Shown here piece by piece: positions 1 to 13,479 of a stretch of 64,000 nt of DNA. Made by a program: the position numbers and the translations under genes. The stretch is from Arctopsyche grandis (taxonomy: Eukaryota > Arthropoda > Insecta > Trichoptera > Hydropsychidae): the NCBI RefSeq assembly GCF_051622035.1, contig NC_135365.1, positions 10,954,001 through 11,018,000 of the forward strand, read 5' to 3'. The first letter of the stretch is position 1. Each line of letters opens with the position of its first letter. The notes beneath the pieces are model-generated. The model saw only the letters and a program-made list of their open reading frames with translations. It was not told where the DNA came from and did no database searches.

Positions 1-357
1 AAATGCCATTTAAATTACACTACATATGCTAAAGTTGCTCTCGCATATTCGCTGTACATTGTACATATACATTGAATTTGTTGATTGTTGATTACACCAG
101 TTTATCCATATTTAACTTTATTGTATTGTAATATTTACAATTTTTAGTAATTACGTACAATAATTTAACCATAGATGTCACCATGGGGTAAACTATCATG
201 GCACCCAGGGCCGGCTCAAAGGTGCAGAACACTAGGCACATGCCTAAGGGCGCCATAGTTAAGGGCACATAACGAGGCGCTCTCATTTTTTTCTGATTAT
301 AAAATTAAAGAAAAATAATTTTAAATTTGAATTTATTTAACGTTTAACTTTAACGCT

Positions 358-760
358 TGCTCAATGCTGGTGGGTCATTCGTGTCATCTTGGATTTGATT
401 GACGATCCGCCTCCGTTCCTCCCGGTTCTATGCCAAGTTAAAGGCAGCGATAAAGGACGATCCCGCCGGTTCCTTGATTTGATCACACCATATTTTGGAA
501 GACCGTCCTCGCGCTCGGCTTCCCTCTAGCGCACCGTTCCATTGACTACCAGCCTCTCCATATTCTTCCTGGCCATATGGCCAAAGTGTGAACGGACCCT
601 TTCTACTGAATGTGGAGATTCTCTCCGAGTTTGCCAGCTCTTAGAGGATGTCTCCAGCACCACATTTCAAATGTATCTAGAATGTCCCTTTCTCTCTTTT
701 TCAGGGTCCATGTCTCGACTCCATACAATGCAATGATTCTAGGACACACACCCTATTATT
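358..760 (-). mobile_element. LINE 3' coding fragment, 'EMWCWR' family
   Basis: The minus strand reads in broken frames EMWCWR-like sequence followed by FGHMARKNMERLVVNGTV, RGRSSKIWCDQIKEPAG and NREERRRIV. It is the same family as 2850-3430 but more decayed. A further 75-bp scrap of the family (gtcgcaccagacggattt) is at 1640-1715. Confidence 0.82.
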
Positions 761-869
761 TATAAATAATCAATAATCAATAAAAAAAATCTGTAGTCAA
801 TAATAATATTTTAAAATATACAAAACTCCAGAATCAATTGTATTTTAATCTCTTTTTCTTTTCCTTTTC

Positions 870-1625
870 TCAATTTTACAAATTCCATCATGGACAGTCT
901 AAAAATATTTAAAATATAATAATAATAATATAAAAATAATATATACATAGTTCTAATAAAATTTACTTTCAATACCACAGAACGCAAACGCTAACTGGTG
1001 ACTAAAAGTCTTTTAAATTGATATTTATTATATTTACAACAATAAATTCAAATTAAATATTGTATATAAATTGAAATTCAATATGCTCTACCACACTTAA
1101 TATTTTGATTAACTCTCTTCCATTTGGGCCTTACAGGGATGTTTTGTATTTGTAGTTGTTTCTGACATATTTATTGAAACTGGCTGTAGGTGCAAGGCAT
1201 TCCTTATGCTATATTTTTTATTTGATATTTTTACTTTATCTGTTATTATTAAATGCTATTTCTTATGTTATGTATGGATGTATTTTTTTATGTATAATTG
1301 ATGAGTATATTATTTTCGTTATGTATTAATTTATGTTTGATTGCTATTTTGTTTTTTTTTGTGTTATATTTTTTGACCATTGTGGCACTTTAGGAATTAC
1401 TGCTATGCCACAATGGTCTGTTTAGAATAAATACATAAATAAATAAATATATTATTATTTATTACTTTACTTTATTATTAATTATAAAGTATTTATTACT
1501 ATTTTTAAACAATTTTTATCCATGGCGGGGGTTATTTGGAGGGGCTAATGTTCAGGGGGTTTTTGGCCGGGGGTATGTGTCCGGGGGCTATGTGTCCATG
1601 GGGTACATGTCCGGATACTCAATGC
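870..1625 (+). repeat. Repeat family R1, copy with LINE insertion
   Basis: Homologous to 17365-17695: attccatcatggac, aacgcaaacgctaactggtg, tcaatatgctctacca and tactcaatgcaatgg occur in the same order. The copy here is split by a LINE 3' end at about 1115-1450. The function and class of R1 are unknown; there is no ORF. Confidence 0.8.
1115..1450 (+). mobile_element. 3' end of CCATTGTGGC-tailed LINE inserted in R1
   Basis: Starts actctcttccatttgggcc, matching 19890 onward in the longer copy. It ends with the hairpin ccattgtggc/gccacaatgg (1377-1416) and an aataaata tail. The uninterrupted R1 copy at 17600 shows the empty site. Confidence 0.85.
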
Positions 1626-1639
1626 AATGGGGAACACTA

Positions 1640-1768
1640 GAGGTCGCACCAGACGGATTTTTTTTCTTTTCATAGCGGTACTTCCATATTTTTACCAGAC
1701 TAACTTAAAACTGCTCCAAAAAACAGACTGGTCCAAATTTAAACTTAAATAAATAAATCAATAAATAT
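1640..1768. mobile_element. Scraps of two LINE families
   Basis: 1640-1715 matches 3215-3290 (cgcaccagac...ttccatat), a piece of the EMWCWR-family LINE. 1729-1768 (tggtccaaatttaaactt then aaataaataaat) matches the post-hairpin tail of the CCATTGTGGC LINE. Confidence 0.6.
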
Positions 1769-2039
1769 ATACTCAAATTTTTAGCATCGTAAAAAGCATC
1801 ATATGTATATGTATACACAAATGAATGCGCTAAGCTAAAAAGTGTTTGTGTATTTTTATCACGAAATAAAAAAGCCACATGTAAAATATATATAAATGAT
1901 AAATAAACAGTATATTGCTAACGCCATTTCCTGCATAACATTTAAAATAAATATATACACTTTTAATAGGAAACACCCATCGTAGTCTGTAGGGGTCAGG
2001 ATTAATATCGAGCCTCGCTGCGACCTGTTTATCTTTGTG

Positions 2040-2600
2040 TACAAAAACTCCCTCTCGAAAACCCACCCCCCACGCATATTTACGACGACCGCGACGGCGA
2101 CTCCCAGAGTGAGAATCGATTAGTGCTTTTTCGTCTTCTTTGTCGTCGGAGAGAAGATGGAATCTCCAATAATTACGGATGGAAGCAGCCGACCCGAAAA
2201 ACCTAAACTCGAACGGCACTCCGTCACGAAACCCACCAAACAAAAATGTCATTAGCGATATTGAGCGCGCGCGCACAACACACCGACCACACACTACTTA
2301 AAAGCGATCATATTTCAGACAAAAGCCCACCCCCAAGTCACCCCCCACCGCAAGCCTATCCGCCACCCTTCACCGGCTCCACGTAACTATCCACGGGTTG
2401 AACCACTTACGTAATGCACGACCAGGGGTCGTAAACAGACGAGTCGTGGGTGTGTGCTTTCGACGTGTCCACAAACAAGTTATAATACAAGCGTCACACA
2501 CTCGTGCACTGCTTCGTTCGAGCCGAATTGCAAATATTTGTACATTTTTCAGCAGTGACGGGGGCAACTTTGACGCCGAGGATTATATGTACATATGTAC
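2040..2600. promoter_or_regulatory. GC-rich unique island, possible promoter or 5' exon
   Basis: About 560 bp with frequent CpG and C-runs in an otherwise AT-rich region. It has no match to any repeat in the window and small open frames on both strands that I do not recognise. A CpG-rich start region or untranslated first exon is possible. The direction of transcription is unknown. Confidence 0.35.
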
Positions 2601-2849
2601 ATGAGAGCTCGTAAAAATGCATATTCCGAGCATACTCGCAACGTGACTCTGAACGTGTGTTTGCGAAACGTGGTCGTTGCGCAAGCTTTCAGCTGAAAAC
2701 TTTTATCCTATACTCGTATTTTAAATCTTTGTAATTACTAACTGCTTACTGTAGACATAGGATATAACACAATTTACATATATAATTGTACTGTGCATCA
2801 AAATCATTTAAAACTTTTAATAGTTAAGCAATAATTAATAGAGCTTTTT

Positions 2850-3430
2850 CTTCATCTTTCTCGTTTCCAATGCTAAGCAAGGCATCGTCGTCATTTATAT
2901 CATTTGGAACCCGTTGGATGATCGTCTCCACTCCTTCTGATCTTGTGCCAAGTTGAAAGCATTCTTTATGGACAATCCCGTCAGTTCTTTAATTTGATCT
3001 GACCATCCCATAGGAGACCGTCCTCTCGCTTCCTTTCTCTCTAGTGCTCCGGTGACTACCAGTTTCTCTAGACTCTCCACATTATGCCTGGCAATATGAA
3101 CAAAGCAGGAAAAGATCATTTTTCATGGCATGCATCTCCAGCACCACATTTCAAAAATGTCACTATCTTTATTTTTTAGCGTCCATATCTCAACTCCATA
3201 CCATGCTATGGGGATCACCAAAGATCGCACCAGACAAATTTTCGCTTTTCTCACTATAAAACGATTTTTCCATATCTTCGTCAGACTGATCATCGCTGTT
3301 TTCGCCACTCGTATTCTTCCACGGATTTCTGATTGGCATATTGAAATCAAGGCACTTAAGTAATTGAAACCATTGACTTCTTCAAAGTTTTTAAATGCAT
3401 TGGACATTATGATCGATTCCAATCTGTCAA
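2850..3430 (-). mobile_element. LINE 3' coding fragment, 'EMWCWR' family
   Basis: The minus strand reads NYLSALISICQSEIRGRIRV, AKTAMISLTKIWKNRF, WYGVEIWTLKNK, EMWCWRCM and then, after a frame break, VHIARHNVESLEKLVVTGAL and GRSPMGWSDQIKELTGLSI. This is the C-terminal region of a widespread insect LINE reverse transcriptase protein (K-WKDR...YG-E-WTL...FEMWCWRRML...GHIARH). It is distinct from the RTE-like element at 32109 and has no catalytic part. Confidence 0.88.
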
Positions 3431-4839
3431 CGGCGAAATATCTTTTAAATGGAGCTAAATTGTTTTTATTTACTCTGAATATTTAAAAGATCTAAAGGAA
3501 GCTCCAACTTGAAACTTGACTTTATTAAAATTCGCATGCCTTCAACATGTATGTATTTCATAATATAAAAGTACTATAAAAGAAAATCATAAAAACGATA
3601 TACCAAAAAAGTTCATTCATTAAAAAAAAGTATTTAAATTTACATCAAATAATTTTAAATTTGGTAGTGGTTCAAGGTCATCAATAAGAACTGCGGAAGT
3701 CGTAGATAGGGAGATGATAGTTGGAAAATGTGAGAAAAAACTAATCTGGAGAGTCGTTAAGTGAGAAGTGTCTGTATTTGATTTAAGACATTGCTTGTAA
3801 GTTTTTAGATGAACATTTTACAACTGTCATAAATCAAGCGAAAATACGATCTAAAATGATGATAATCCATTCACCACAAACAAACAAATAAAATCGGAGA
3901 GTACAGAATACTTGCATATAAAAAAAAATATTGAATATATAATACGTATATTTCATCTCATGAAAATATAAAAAAATCTCTTAAAAATATCTCAAATAAT
4001 AATAAAATTTTATCCTGCAACAAAAGGAATACACACGGACCGTTCCGCAAACGAAGAAAAGTTGTAATGTGCATTCGTTTTCCGCCAAAATTACAACATT
4101 TCCTTTCTACTGAATTTTCCGACAATAACACGTATACAACGTCGACAATAACACCCTCTCCGAACAACAAGTTCTCCGCATAAGGACAACTTGTAAATAT
4201 TTATTCCCCATTTTGAAAATTGAATAGACCAATATTCCACACTTTCATCCCGATACAAAAAAAACATACACACGCACAAACAAACAAATTCGATATAAAA
4301 ATAAAAACTCCACTAAATGATAAAAATTCCACCGATAAAAATATCGAAATGAAATTCTTTGTTTACCCATTCGCTGTATTGATGGTACCTACAAACGTTT
4401 TGGAATTCGGGTATTTTCGTACGCATTTATTTATTAAAATAGGTTAAGCGTCTATTACTTTTCCCATGCAATGCAAAGGGTATTTTACTACCGTCTCTTA
4501 TACAATACCTACACGCATATGTACATCCAAAAATACTACAAATTAAACATATCCCCACTGGTTTAGGATGAACGTCGGATAAACTTTCCATTGACACAAT
4601 CACCCCTTCATAGAAAGACACAATTGTTTTCGAAACGATGGTGTAATTAGCGAACGAAATTTGCCGCATGCTAGAATAGTAAATCTAATTAGAGCAAAAA
4701 CTTGCGCTTGCGCATACGTCAATGTCACATTCACGACTTAACTTTGACAATTTTCAAACAATACTTGCTATAAACAATTAATTATGGTTGTAAGGACTCT
4801 ACAAAAGCGTTGTATCAATACAACGAAATATATTTACGC
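3431..4839. other. AT-rich stretch, nothing recognised
   Basis: Only short, low-complexity ORFs. No repeat in the window matches this stretch, and no splice or RNA signal could be supported. Confidence 0.6.
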
Positions 4840-5095
4840 AAGATAATCGACTCTATTGATTATGCTGAACAACTGAAAATAATCAATCTTTACTAAGTTT
4901 AATTCATCGAATTCGACTATGACAATGATTTTTGTTGGTTTCTTCGTGTTTGTGAGATACGAGTGCTTTAAAAATGGGCAATTTTTACAAATTTTTGGCT
5001 TTTGCAGTATTTAACTCAAAATCTAGTATTGCTGTGCCAAAACTGAGTATTGGAATCAATAATCAGATTTTTTAATATTGATTATGATTTTATTG
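4840..5095 (+). repeat. Repeat family M2, plus-strand copy
   Basis: Shares actcaaaatctagtattgct, gtgccaaaactgag and gacaatgatttttg with 22035-22290 in inverted orientation. It is probably a MITE. Ends were not resolved. Confidence 0.65.
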
Positions 5096-5339
5096 CTTTA
5101 AAATATGTATAATTAATAATCTAGTGAATTTTTAAATTAAAAAAGAATATATATGTATATGTACATACATATGTATATCATGCTTTCATGGATTTACTGG
5201 GCCAGTTACACATATGTATATTTCACTACGTTTACAATCGTTTCCGGCTTTAATTAGTACGTTCAGGTAAAATAAATTTAAAACCAGCCCTTGTCATCCA
5301 TTTTTATAATCTGTATACATGTATTCTTGTCTGTATATA

Positions 5340-5785
5340 ATAATAGATGATAGAATGTGTTTTGCCAATGATGACGTATAGATGTAAAACTTGGAAACAA
5401 AGCACAATGCACTCAAAGTACATAGTATGGAACGTTGCATACTTGGCATAATGAGGAAAGACAGAAAACGGAATACGTAGGTGAGAAGTACATATGACAA
5501 GAGTAGTGGATATAGTGGATAGAGTGTAGAGATTGAAATGGCAATGGGCGAACCACGTGGCTAGAAGAATGGACGAAAGGGGGACAAAAGACGTGCTAGA
5601 ATGGTACCCGAGAGAATGCAAAACGGTAAAAGGAAGACCGCAGGGAAGATGAGTGGACGAAATTAGAAAAATGTGTGGGGTGAGATGGATGAGAGTTGCA
5701 CGAAACAGAGACGAGTGGAAGCGTGTTGGGGAGGCCTTCATCTAGCAGTAGATGACGAATGACTTTAAATGATGACGTTGATATG
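5340..5785 (+). mobile_element. RTE-like 3' fragment
   Basis: It aligns by eye with 33365-33800: ttttgccaatgatgacgtat, gcatacttggcataatga, gagattgaaatggcaatggg and gtggaagcgtgttgggga. It carries many stops and ends near the same 'aaatgatgacg' position as the younger copy. Confidence 0.92.
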
Positions 5786-5799
5786 TATGTACATATATG

Positions 5800-5905
5800 T
5801 ATATATACCTTTTCCCATCTTTCTGTAGTTTTTCGACCATTGTAGCGCATTAGCATCCTATTATGTCACAATGTTCCTACTTAAACTTAAATAAATAAAC
5901 AGTAA
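5800..5905 (+). mobile_element. Tail fragment of CCATTGTGGC-tailed LINE or SINE
   Basis: Degenerate hairpin ccattgtagc/gtcacaatgt (5837-5874) followed by acttaaataaataaa. It is appended directly after the RTE-like fragment ending at 5785. Confidence 0.65.
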
Positions 5906-6224
5906 CTACATACAACAACAAAAAATACTAAACAGTACATAACAAAGTGGAAGAATTTTCACTAACAAAATTAAAAAAAAAATAGAATCCACTTTGTTGT
6001 AAAAAAGCATCACAGCAATCACATGCAAATCTCAAAGCACTTTCTCAACTCGCTAAACTACATCACCCACACTGGGTTAAACTCGAGTCTGTTGCGGATT
6101 ACGCTAGCATCTTCCACCCGTTTTAATCTTAAACGTGCACAACAAAATACCTACATACATATTACATATATACAAACATATTTACATATATGTATATCAA
6201 ACTAATTCATGCCTTCTGTAAAAT

Positions 6225-6480
6225 CAAATTTAGCGTGGGGCCACGTGCTGCGACGCCTGTTGCACAACGCTTTGCAATTTTTCGGGCTTTCGGCGACCAC
6301 GAGACAAACACGCTGTAAACACGCATTAATGGTTGTGTCGGAGGGTTATTAAAACTCGTGTTTTGGTCGGACGGGTGGAAGGGTGGGTGGGGTGCAACGG
6401 CTAGGGGAGGATTGGCGGCAATTACGAGTTTAATGCTCGGCCCGTTGGCTCTGCATTCGGCCATAACCGAGAATATTTCA
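6225..6480. promoter_or_regulatory. GC-rich unique island
   Basis: A non-repetitive stretch with CpG content (ggggccacgtgctgcgacgc, ttcgggctttcggcgacc) and short ORFs on both strands lacking recognisable domains. Contains an E-box-like CACGTG. Candidate conserved non-coding element. Confidence 0.3.
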
Positions 6481-6934
6481 CAATCTACGAGTTCACTCGT
6501 ATTTCAGCCAATAAAATCGACCATCGATACGACCAACCGTATCGAAATAAATATAAATTTCGAACGACATTTTATCACTTTTAACTCGCTGTTATTGTTA
6601 TGCCGACGTATTTGGCACGAAATTTCTACTTCATCAACAGATTAATTTACTTCATCGACAGAAGTGCTAACTAATAAATAAATAAAACTCAATAAGGGAA
6701 AGTCTGATACTCCGGCGAGAAAACAAATTCTAGTAAAAGTGACCATTCACTAAAATATTCGCCCGCAAGCAAGGCTCTCGTAGGCCTCCCGACTACGAAA
6801 TGTACATACATACATATATTGTAACCTTACGAAAGACAAATCTCCCGATATCTCATATGCAACTTTATAATAACTTTGACCAAACTAAAATTCATCAAAA
6901 AATATATTCTGATTGTAATGTCAAATTTATATCC

Positions 6935-7235
6935 AGGACCATGGCTCAGTGGTAAACATATTAATGCATAGGTTCGAGCCTTGACCCGGTTTTGCTGACG
7001 AAACCTTGCATATATTTTTGTACATACATATGTGACTCCAAATCAATCGGTTTAGAGTTTCAGATTTTGCCAATTTATCCGTTCAACATTATTGAAACGG
7101 TTCCTAACAAATTGGTCGCCAAATCACATTTTTCACCATTATTTGAATTTAATTTCAAATTTATATAATACGTATATGTTCAAATTTAGCCATAAGTTTC
7201 ACATTGGGGCAACCCTTAATAGCACCATGGTAAAT
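6935..7235 (+). mobile_element. tRNA-derived SINE
   Basis: Box A-like atggctcagtggta (6949) and box B-like aggttcgagcc (6970). The body contains gtgactccaaatcaatcggt and attattgaaacggttcct. The tail is lost or replaced by AT-rich sequence. Confidence 0.78.
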
Positions 7236-7261
7236 ATAAATTTATTTATATTTATTATTAA

Positions 7262-7725
7262 TTTATTTATAATGCCACCGTGCCTGAAGAAAAAGATCTT
7301 CGATTAGTGTTTTGCCAGTGATGACGTATTGGTGCAAAGCTTGGGTATTGAAGGTCAGAATCTTTCAAATCCAGTACACTCTAAGTACGTATGTTTTGGC
7401 ATAACGAGAAGAGATAGAAAACGGAATACGTGTATTAGAAGTATGATAAAGGTGGTTGATGTATGTAGATGGTGAGGGTAAAGAGATTTAAATTACAATG
7501 AGTAGGTCATTTAGTTAGAAGAACAGATGAAAAATGTGCTCGAATGATACCCAAGAGAATCTAAAATAGTGCAAAAAAGGCCGCAGGCAAAATGGGTGGA
7601 TGAAATCAGAAAAATGTGTGATACGAGATGAATGAGAGTTGCTTAAAACAGAGACGAATAGAATCATATTGGAGAGGCCTTCATTCAGCAGTGGATGGTG
7701 AATGACTGTGAATTATGATATAAAA
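7262..7725 (+). mobile_element. RTE-like 3' fragment
   Basis: Begins cctgaagaaaaagatcttcg, matching 33340 onward, and runs through ttggcataacgagaagaga, gaggccttcattcagcagtg to gtgaatgactgtgaa. It is more diverged than 5340-5785 and lies directly after a SINE. Confidence 0.92.
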
Positions 7726-10527
7726 GTTTGCTATCGAATGATATTTTGCGGTCTTGAAATACTACGAAGACACAATTAGGATCACCCGGTTAATTGTATT
7801 GTATGGTGTAATATATATTACAGTGCAAGTATATTTTCAGTTATAATACATTCCAACATGACATTTTAGGTCATTCATATTCGAATACAATTCAACTAAT
7901 TAATTATGTATATTTCTACAAGCGTAAATAAACTTTTAGCAATGTACCCCAGTTGTAATATAACAGTTGAGTTCTGACAGCTCTGATGTTTTTTACGAAT
8001 GCTTTAGAATTCAATAGTACTTTAATATTTGTTAGGTATTACTAATAAAGATAATGAGTACCGTATTACGATAGCTCTAAGAATGTGTTCAAAACAAAAA
8101 TGTGACTTTCCAACTCAATTTAATCAAGTCGAGTGATGTTTTCACGAAAACCTAACCTCTCCATGTAACCTGGTACCAAATTATACTATATTTTCAGTTA
8201 CAATACACATATTTTGATGAGTTGGAATGTAATTCACCATATATGTATGTAAACCAAATCGCGTGGGTTAGGCAGAATATATTCCAACTTGTCAAAATAT
8301 ATTACTACTGGAAGATACACTTCAACTGTAACATATATGTACATACTTATAATATCTGCAGAACCGTTGCTGATCTCTGGAAAACCGAATTTCTTAAAAC
8401 TTAAACTCACAAAATCTCTACTATGTATGTCTGTTCGTACATATGTACATATGTATGTATATTTATCAACAATAATGGCTGTAATACTTTTGCTTCCCAG
8501 TTTTATTACTTTTGCTTGCGACAGATTTATACATAGTTACCAAATATTTTAACTCAAGTTAAAGGTATATTATTGTACTGTTTTTAAATTTAGTTGGATT
8601 TCATTGTTGAGGAAACATTTAAACACAGCTTTTAAATACTGTGTTCAAACTTTAAATTTTATATTATTGAAAGTAATAGTTTAATAGAGTTCATTTATCA
8701 AACTCGTTTCAAAAATCACTGAAGCGTTAGAAAATTGATATGACTAGTAAATATGTTCAATTTTTCCCATTGAATAAATAAGTTAATGAAAGTTTTTCGT
8801 GAAATTCGCTCCCTCTCTAGCTTTCCCTCGGGAGACATTTTCCATCGGTGAGGTTCAGCCAAATCAGATATCACCGTCGATTTTCATTTTTTTTTTTTCG
8901 AAAACGAATTTCAATTAAGATGTCTTTCGGATGATAAGTCTATCATAAACGCACAAAGGAGAGAATGTAATTTTTCACCCCGCCACGGGAATAGACATTG
9001 GGGGTTTTCGCTTGCGTTTTTGCAAATAAAGAAAGGAAGTAAAAGTGAAAAAAGTAAAAAATAAAAAAAAAAAACACACACACTCACCGAAAAAAGAAAG
9101 AAAAGACCAGCACAAAACCTTTTATTATTCATTTCGATGGGCAAAAAACGCGCATTTTGCGCTTGTGAAGGTTGCTTAAAAAATTGAACGTACTCAACGG
9201 GCTGAATACGACTCGAAAATAGAAAATTTATGCGACCGAGTGTATTACAAAAAGAACGCAAAAGAGAAAAAAGCATTACAATATGCTTTCCTTCACAAAT
9301 ACCCTCAAAAGCCTTAAGTGTTAATCTGAAATGCTTCATCGCGACGGATGCTGAATTTGAAGGCGTTTAGTAAAGCCGACTTTGCCACTCTCTTTCGAGT
9401 GGACTGACTGTGTTTACTTTTTGCAACGAATCAACTTTACATCTTTCGAGTACCTCTAAAATTGAAAATGTGAGTGGAATATATTTAAAGATAGTTGAAA
9501 CAGCGGAGCATTTGCCTGGAGAGGCGAATACTGGATCGCTTCCAAAAGCTGCACAAATCAAATTATACTACCGAGATAAAGAAAGTGTATGAATGTAAAA
9601 TAGTCCTACCTCTAAATACCGGGCTTTGCCAAGAATAGCACAATTAAAATTTGAAATATTTCAAAAGCACTGATGAAACTTAAGGCTTTTTCGTAACCAA
9701 CCAAACAAACGTTGCATACAATTTTCAAATAAAAAAATAATTAAATATATATGAGTTTCATTTGTTTTTCTTTATATATGAATACATTTTACAATAGTAA
9801 AAATTCAAAGCAACATTTATATAAATTGTTTATTAGTCATGCAATTTTAAAAGGATACAAATCAAAATTACGGATTTATCCGTTTGATACAAGAGCATCA
9901 ATACAAATTAAATGTACATACATATGTAGTTCTACCTGAAGGAATTTACCTGTATAACATCAGCAATGAATTTTTGTAGTATATGTATGTAGTATAAAAC
10001 CCAAAAAAAAATCAAATTAAATTGGATATTCTAAAAAGAGATTAACGAAGTTAAAATGTGTATTATGCATATTAAGACATTCATCACATAAAATATATAA
10101 ATGGAACTATTAGTTTCAAATCCTACAATTTTACCACGTACACTTTTTATATTCTATTGTCATCGCAAGCAAATCAACGTGTTAAAATATATATCATTAC
10201 TGAGGATTCCAAAATACCGTCATTTTTTACTACCGGTACTACTGAAAAATGTTAACGGTAGTATCAGTATATACCGTTATTGGTTTATTTAATTAATTAC
10301 AAAATAATGTTTTGAGTCCTTTGAGCGTAAATAAATTATTGTAAAAAAAAAAGTAAATAAATTATTGCATGCTCCTTGCTTTAAATAATATTTGTGTAGA
10401 AGGGATGGTTTTAACTTTAAAACATTGCATATATACATATGTATGTATTGAAATAATTGTCAAGGGAAAAAAGACAACAAGGCTTCAGCTATAAATCTAT
10501 ATATGTACATATGTATGTATGCCCGCA
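7726..10527. other. AT-rich stretch with one unassigned denser segment
   Basis: 8800-9600 is somewhat less AT-rich and has a 142-codon minus-strand ORF (8911-9339) with a Phe/Leu-rich run (FFYFLLFSLLLPFF) encoded by a simple A/T tract; I take it as spurious. 8425-8470 is an ACATATGT-type microsatellite. Nothing else is recognised. Confidence 0.5.
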
Positions 10528-10985
10528 CAGTGCTTTATCGGATGGCTCATATTCCAAGAGCTATCTGACTTCTCAATTAAATTGTTGCTGCTGTGTCTGA
10601 ATGTGATATTTTCAACATATCTGTCTGGTAGACTGCGCTCATCATTATTTTTATAATTGTATAGTAGAATGTTTATCTTCTCTCTTTCATTGTGATATTG
10701 ATTTTTAAAATAAAATAAAATTTGGGCATCGCAGTTTTGTATTTACGGCTGGTTCTTATATATTGGTTCTGGCTGTAGATGCAAGACATTCCATACTATG
10801 TATTGCTTATTTGGTATTTTTACTTTATCTATGTACTATTATTTTAATGCCATTGTTTTACATGATTATTTATAAATTTATTTTTGTCTGTTTATATTTT
10901 TTTCTCTTCTCTAGTATATTTTCACCCATTGCGGCGCATTGAGGATTCATGTTATGCCACAATGGTCCAAACTTAAATAAAATAT
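10528..10985 (+). mobile_element. 3' end of CCATTGTGGC-tailed LINE
   Basis: Matches 19690-19860 (coding end: ccaagagctatctgacttct) and the following UTR. It ends with hairpin ccattgcggc/gccacaatgg (10926-10965) and an A-rich tail. The copy is decayed and contains deletions. Confidence 0.88.
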
Positions 10986-11526
10986 ATAGATATATTCGGA
11001 AACAATCGGGTAAAGGTATGATATTTTCGGCATACTTCATATTTGATTTTAAATTTATGATAGTGGCTCCTTTAAATAGCAAATCTAAAAGGATATTGAG
11101 TGTTGACTAATCCATACAAAATAACCGATACCAATTTTTCTTCTAATCAATTCAAAACAATTTAACAACATGCAATTGAAATTATTATATTTCGGTACTA
11201 CTGGTATTCTATTTTGTACTATCGGTAGTGCCGAATGTAAAATTTAGACCAAAAATTGACAGGTTCGATTTCGTTAGTACCAGTATTGAAATTTCAACAC
11301 TTTATATATCGCTTGCAATATTTTGAATGATTATAAACCTATCGACTACCTTCTTATATAAGAAAACTGCTGTAAAGCATATTGCAATTGCATTTAGTAC
11401 AATATTCAAACCAGAACTCTAATTCGTACTTGAACTTTTGCCGCATCTTTCCTTGAATGATTGATATGCAGCAGGCTTTTTATTCCTAATATTCTTAGCT
11501 TAAGTATTCTAACTTTCGATCTAATA

Positions 11527-12003
11527 ACACTGTTCGACACTAAAAATGGTTCAGAGACGAGATATGACTTTTCTTATAGATCTATGCCCAGTGAACACGA
11601 ATCTGGTAATAAAAAATGTTGATTGGCTCGAGATTCGGAGATACGTGTTTTTAAATCGCGCGATTTTTCTATATCTTAGTGTTGTTCGGTCGATGTCTCA
11701 AAATCTGTCAATTTCCTGTTCAAAATGAATATTGGAATCTATATTCAGGTATTTTATCTTTAATTTTTAATATTTTTCAGCTTTCAAATATCTCTAAGTA
11801 GTCGTCCAGTTAAAATCAAAAAAAGTACGTATTTTAACTTGGGATTTTTTCCCACTGTTAATACTATTTTATATTGAGTATTTTCTATTGAAACATGTTT
11901 ATTAGGATAGTGTTCTGGCGACATTATTTTTTTTTCGTTTGAAAGGGTTAATTGGAAGTGTGCTGAATTTCCATGAACCATTTTTCGTGTCGAACAGTGT
12001 AAT
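11527..12003 (+). mobile_element. MITE family M1, complete copy
   Basis: Inverted ends cactgttcgacactaaaaat (11529) and atttttcgtgtcgaacagtg (ending 12000), followed by ggttca/tgaacc, give TIRs of about 27 bp. TAA lies on both sides, so TA or TAA could be the target duplication (Tc1/mariner- or PIF-like). The internal ORF 11546-11728 recurs in other copies only because the DNA is similar. Confidence 0.85.
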
Positions 12004-12639
12004 TAGTCAACCTGGTGACTTACATACAGCCTTCACTATTTTTTTTTTTCAATATAAAAAAATGCATTTGTTTTCGTTTAAAAGGGTTAATTGGAAGTGT
12101 GCTGAATTTTAAATCGGTAAAATTGTGAGCTAAAAGCTTGTACTAGTATTTACTCGTATTTACACGAATCTGAATTGAATTAATAGGGATAATATATTAA
12201 ATTGTATTTATATGAGAATTAAATAAAATTTCCCATAGAAAAATCATATTTTGACTCTTCTTGTGGATTAATAAAAAAAAATCTATTGATAACTGGCTTA
12301 CCTCGATAAAATAAACGAATTTTCGTTATCAGTCATTTATCGAATAGTGTAATTGTAATACCTTCCACTTCAAATACATACATATTTAAATTATCAACCC
12401 CTCCCATGGAGAAAAAACACACAATAGCTGTACAATATACTCATCGCGATTATAATTCAAATAATTTTCATTGAGGCACACAGATTACATAAAAACTTCA
12501 ACGCTGATAGATCCAAATCGCTCATCCGGCAAGCAAACTGTCCGCCATAACATATTTCCAACGCTCTAAAATACAATGTGTTCATTTTCCGCGAACATCG
12601 TCAACAATGATATCGTCCGACCGTGAATTATCGCATTTT

Positions 12640-12965
12640 TACGGCACACCCCGTAAACCGGAAGCTCTGGTCTATCATACATACATACATACATATATAA
12701 CATAATACTTGGGCACCAACCATGGCAATAATAGTGCAGGTTGATATCGGTGCGAGTTTGAATTATCTAACCGATGGCCGCACCAGATTATGCACGTCGG
12801 TGCATTTTGGCAAACGGCCATAGTGCACCCCTCCCTCACCCACCCCTTCCAACCCTTCCTGGGAAGGCTCTGTCCTCCCACCACCCCCCCTCAGTAATAA
12901 ACTGCCCGTACTCAATTATGAGCATTCTCGTTTTGCTGTTTTATTTTAGCCGAGTTTCGAGTGCC
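12640..12965. promoter_or_regulatory. GC-rich unique island
   Basis: A non-repetitive region (gatggccgcaccagattatg, caaacggccatagtgcaccc) followed by C-rich runs. There is no recognisable protein on either strand. Candidate conserved non-coding element. Confidence 0.3.
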
Positions 12966-13479
12966 AAGCCAACCTTCGCAGTAGAATTTAGTGCACTTTT
13001 GCTTCCAATGTAGACTGAATTTCGATTGAATCTAATTTGTGGCACTGCTCTTAATTTTGTTCCGAGGTGGTAGCAGTTGTAGATTAATTAATAATATTAC
13101 GTTGTTCGGTCCTTCACGTACGCTTTTAATGCAATTATAAAATGCACAATGTAACGTCCTGGCGGCGATAAAACGCGTTGACATGGAAATTGCAAAATTT
13201 CGTTCTAGTCCACTAGCGGTGTGGAATTTTTAAATTAATTCCATTCGTTCTTTTCTGTGCATTTTGTTGAACTACTGCACACTTTTCTGTAGCACACTGA
13301 AAAGATATTTACAATTATTTTTATTTTTTAATATATTAATTATAATCAATCGTGCATATCTACTCGTCTTTACATACTCGTCTTTTCATATCACTCCAAT
13401 GCAACAATTATACTATGCAGATCAAAAAATATTAATTATAAATACATAATTATTATATATTGTACATTAAATATTTTTG

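Noticed and set aside
1830..2294. 154-codon minus-strand ORF overlapping the GC-rich island
   Set aside because: The C-terminal half is encoded by AT-rich intergenic sequence. The open part may only reflect the CpG-rich island, so I kept the island and not the ORF.
8911..9339. 142-codon minus-strand ORF with a Phe/Leu-rich segment
   Set aside because: The hydrophobic part is encoded by an A/T simple run. There are no recognisable motif or splice sites, so it is likely chance.
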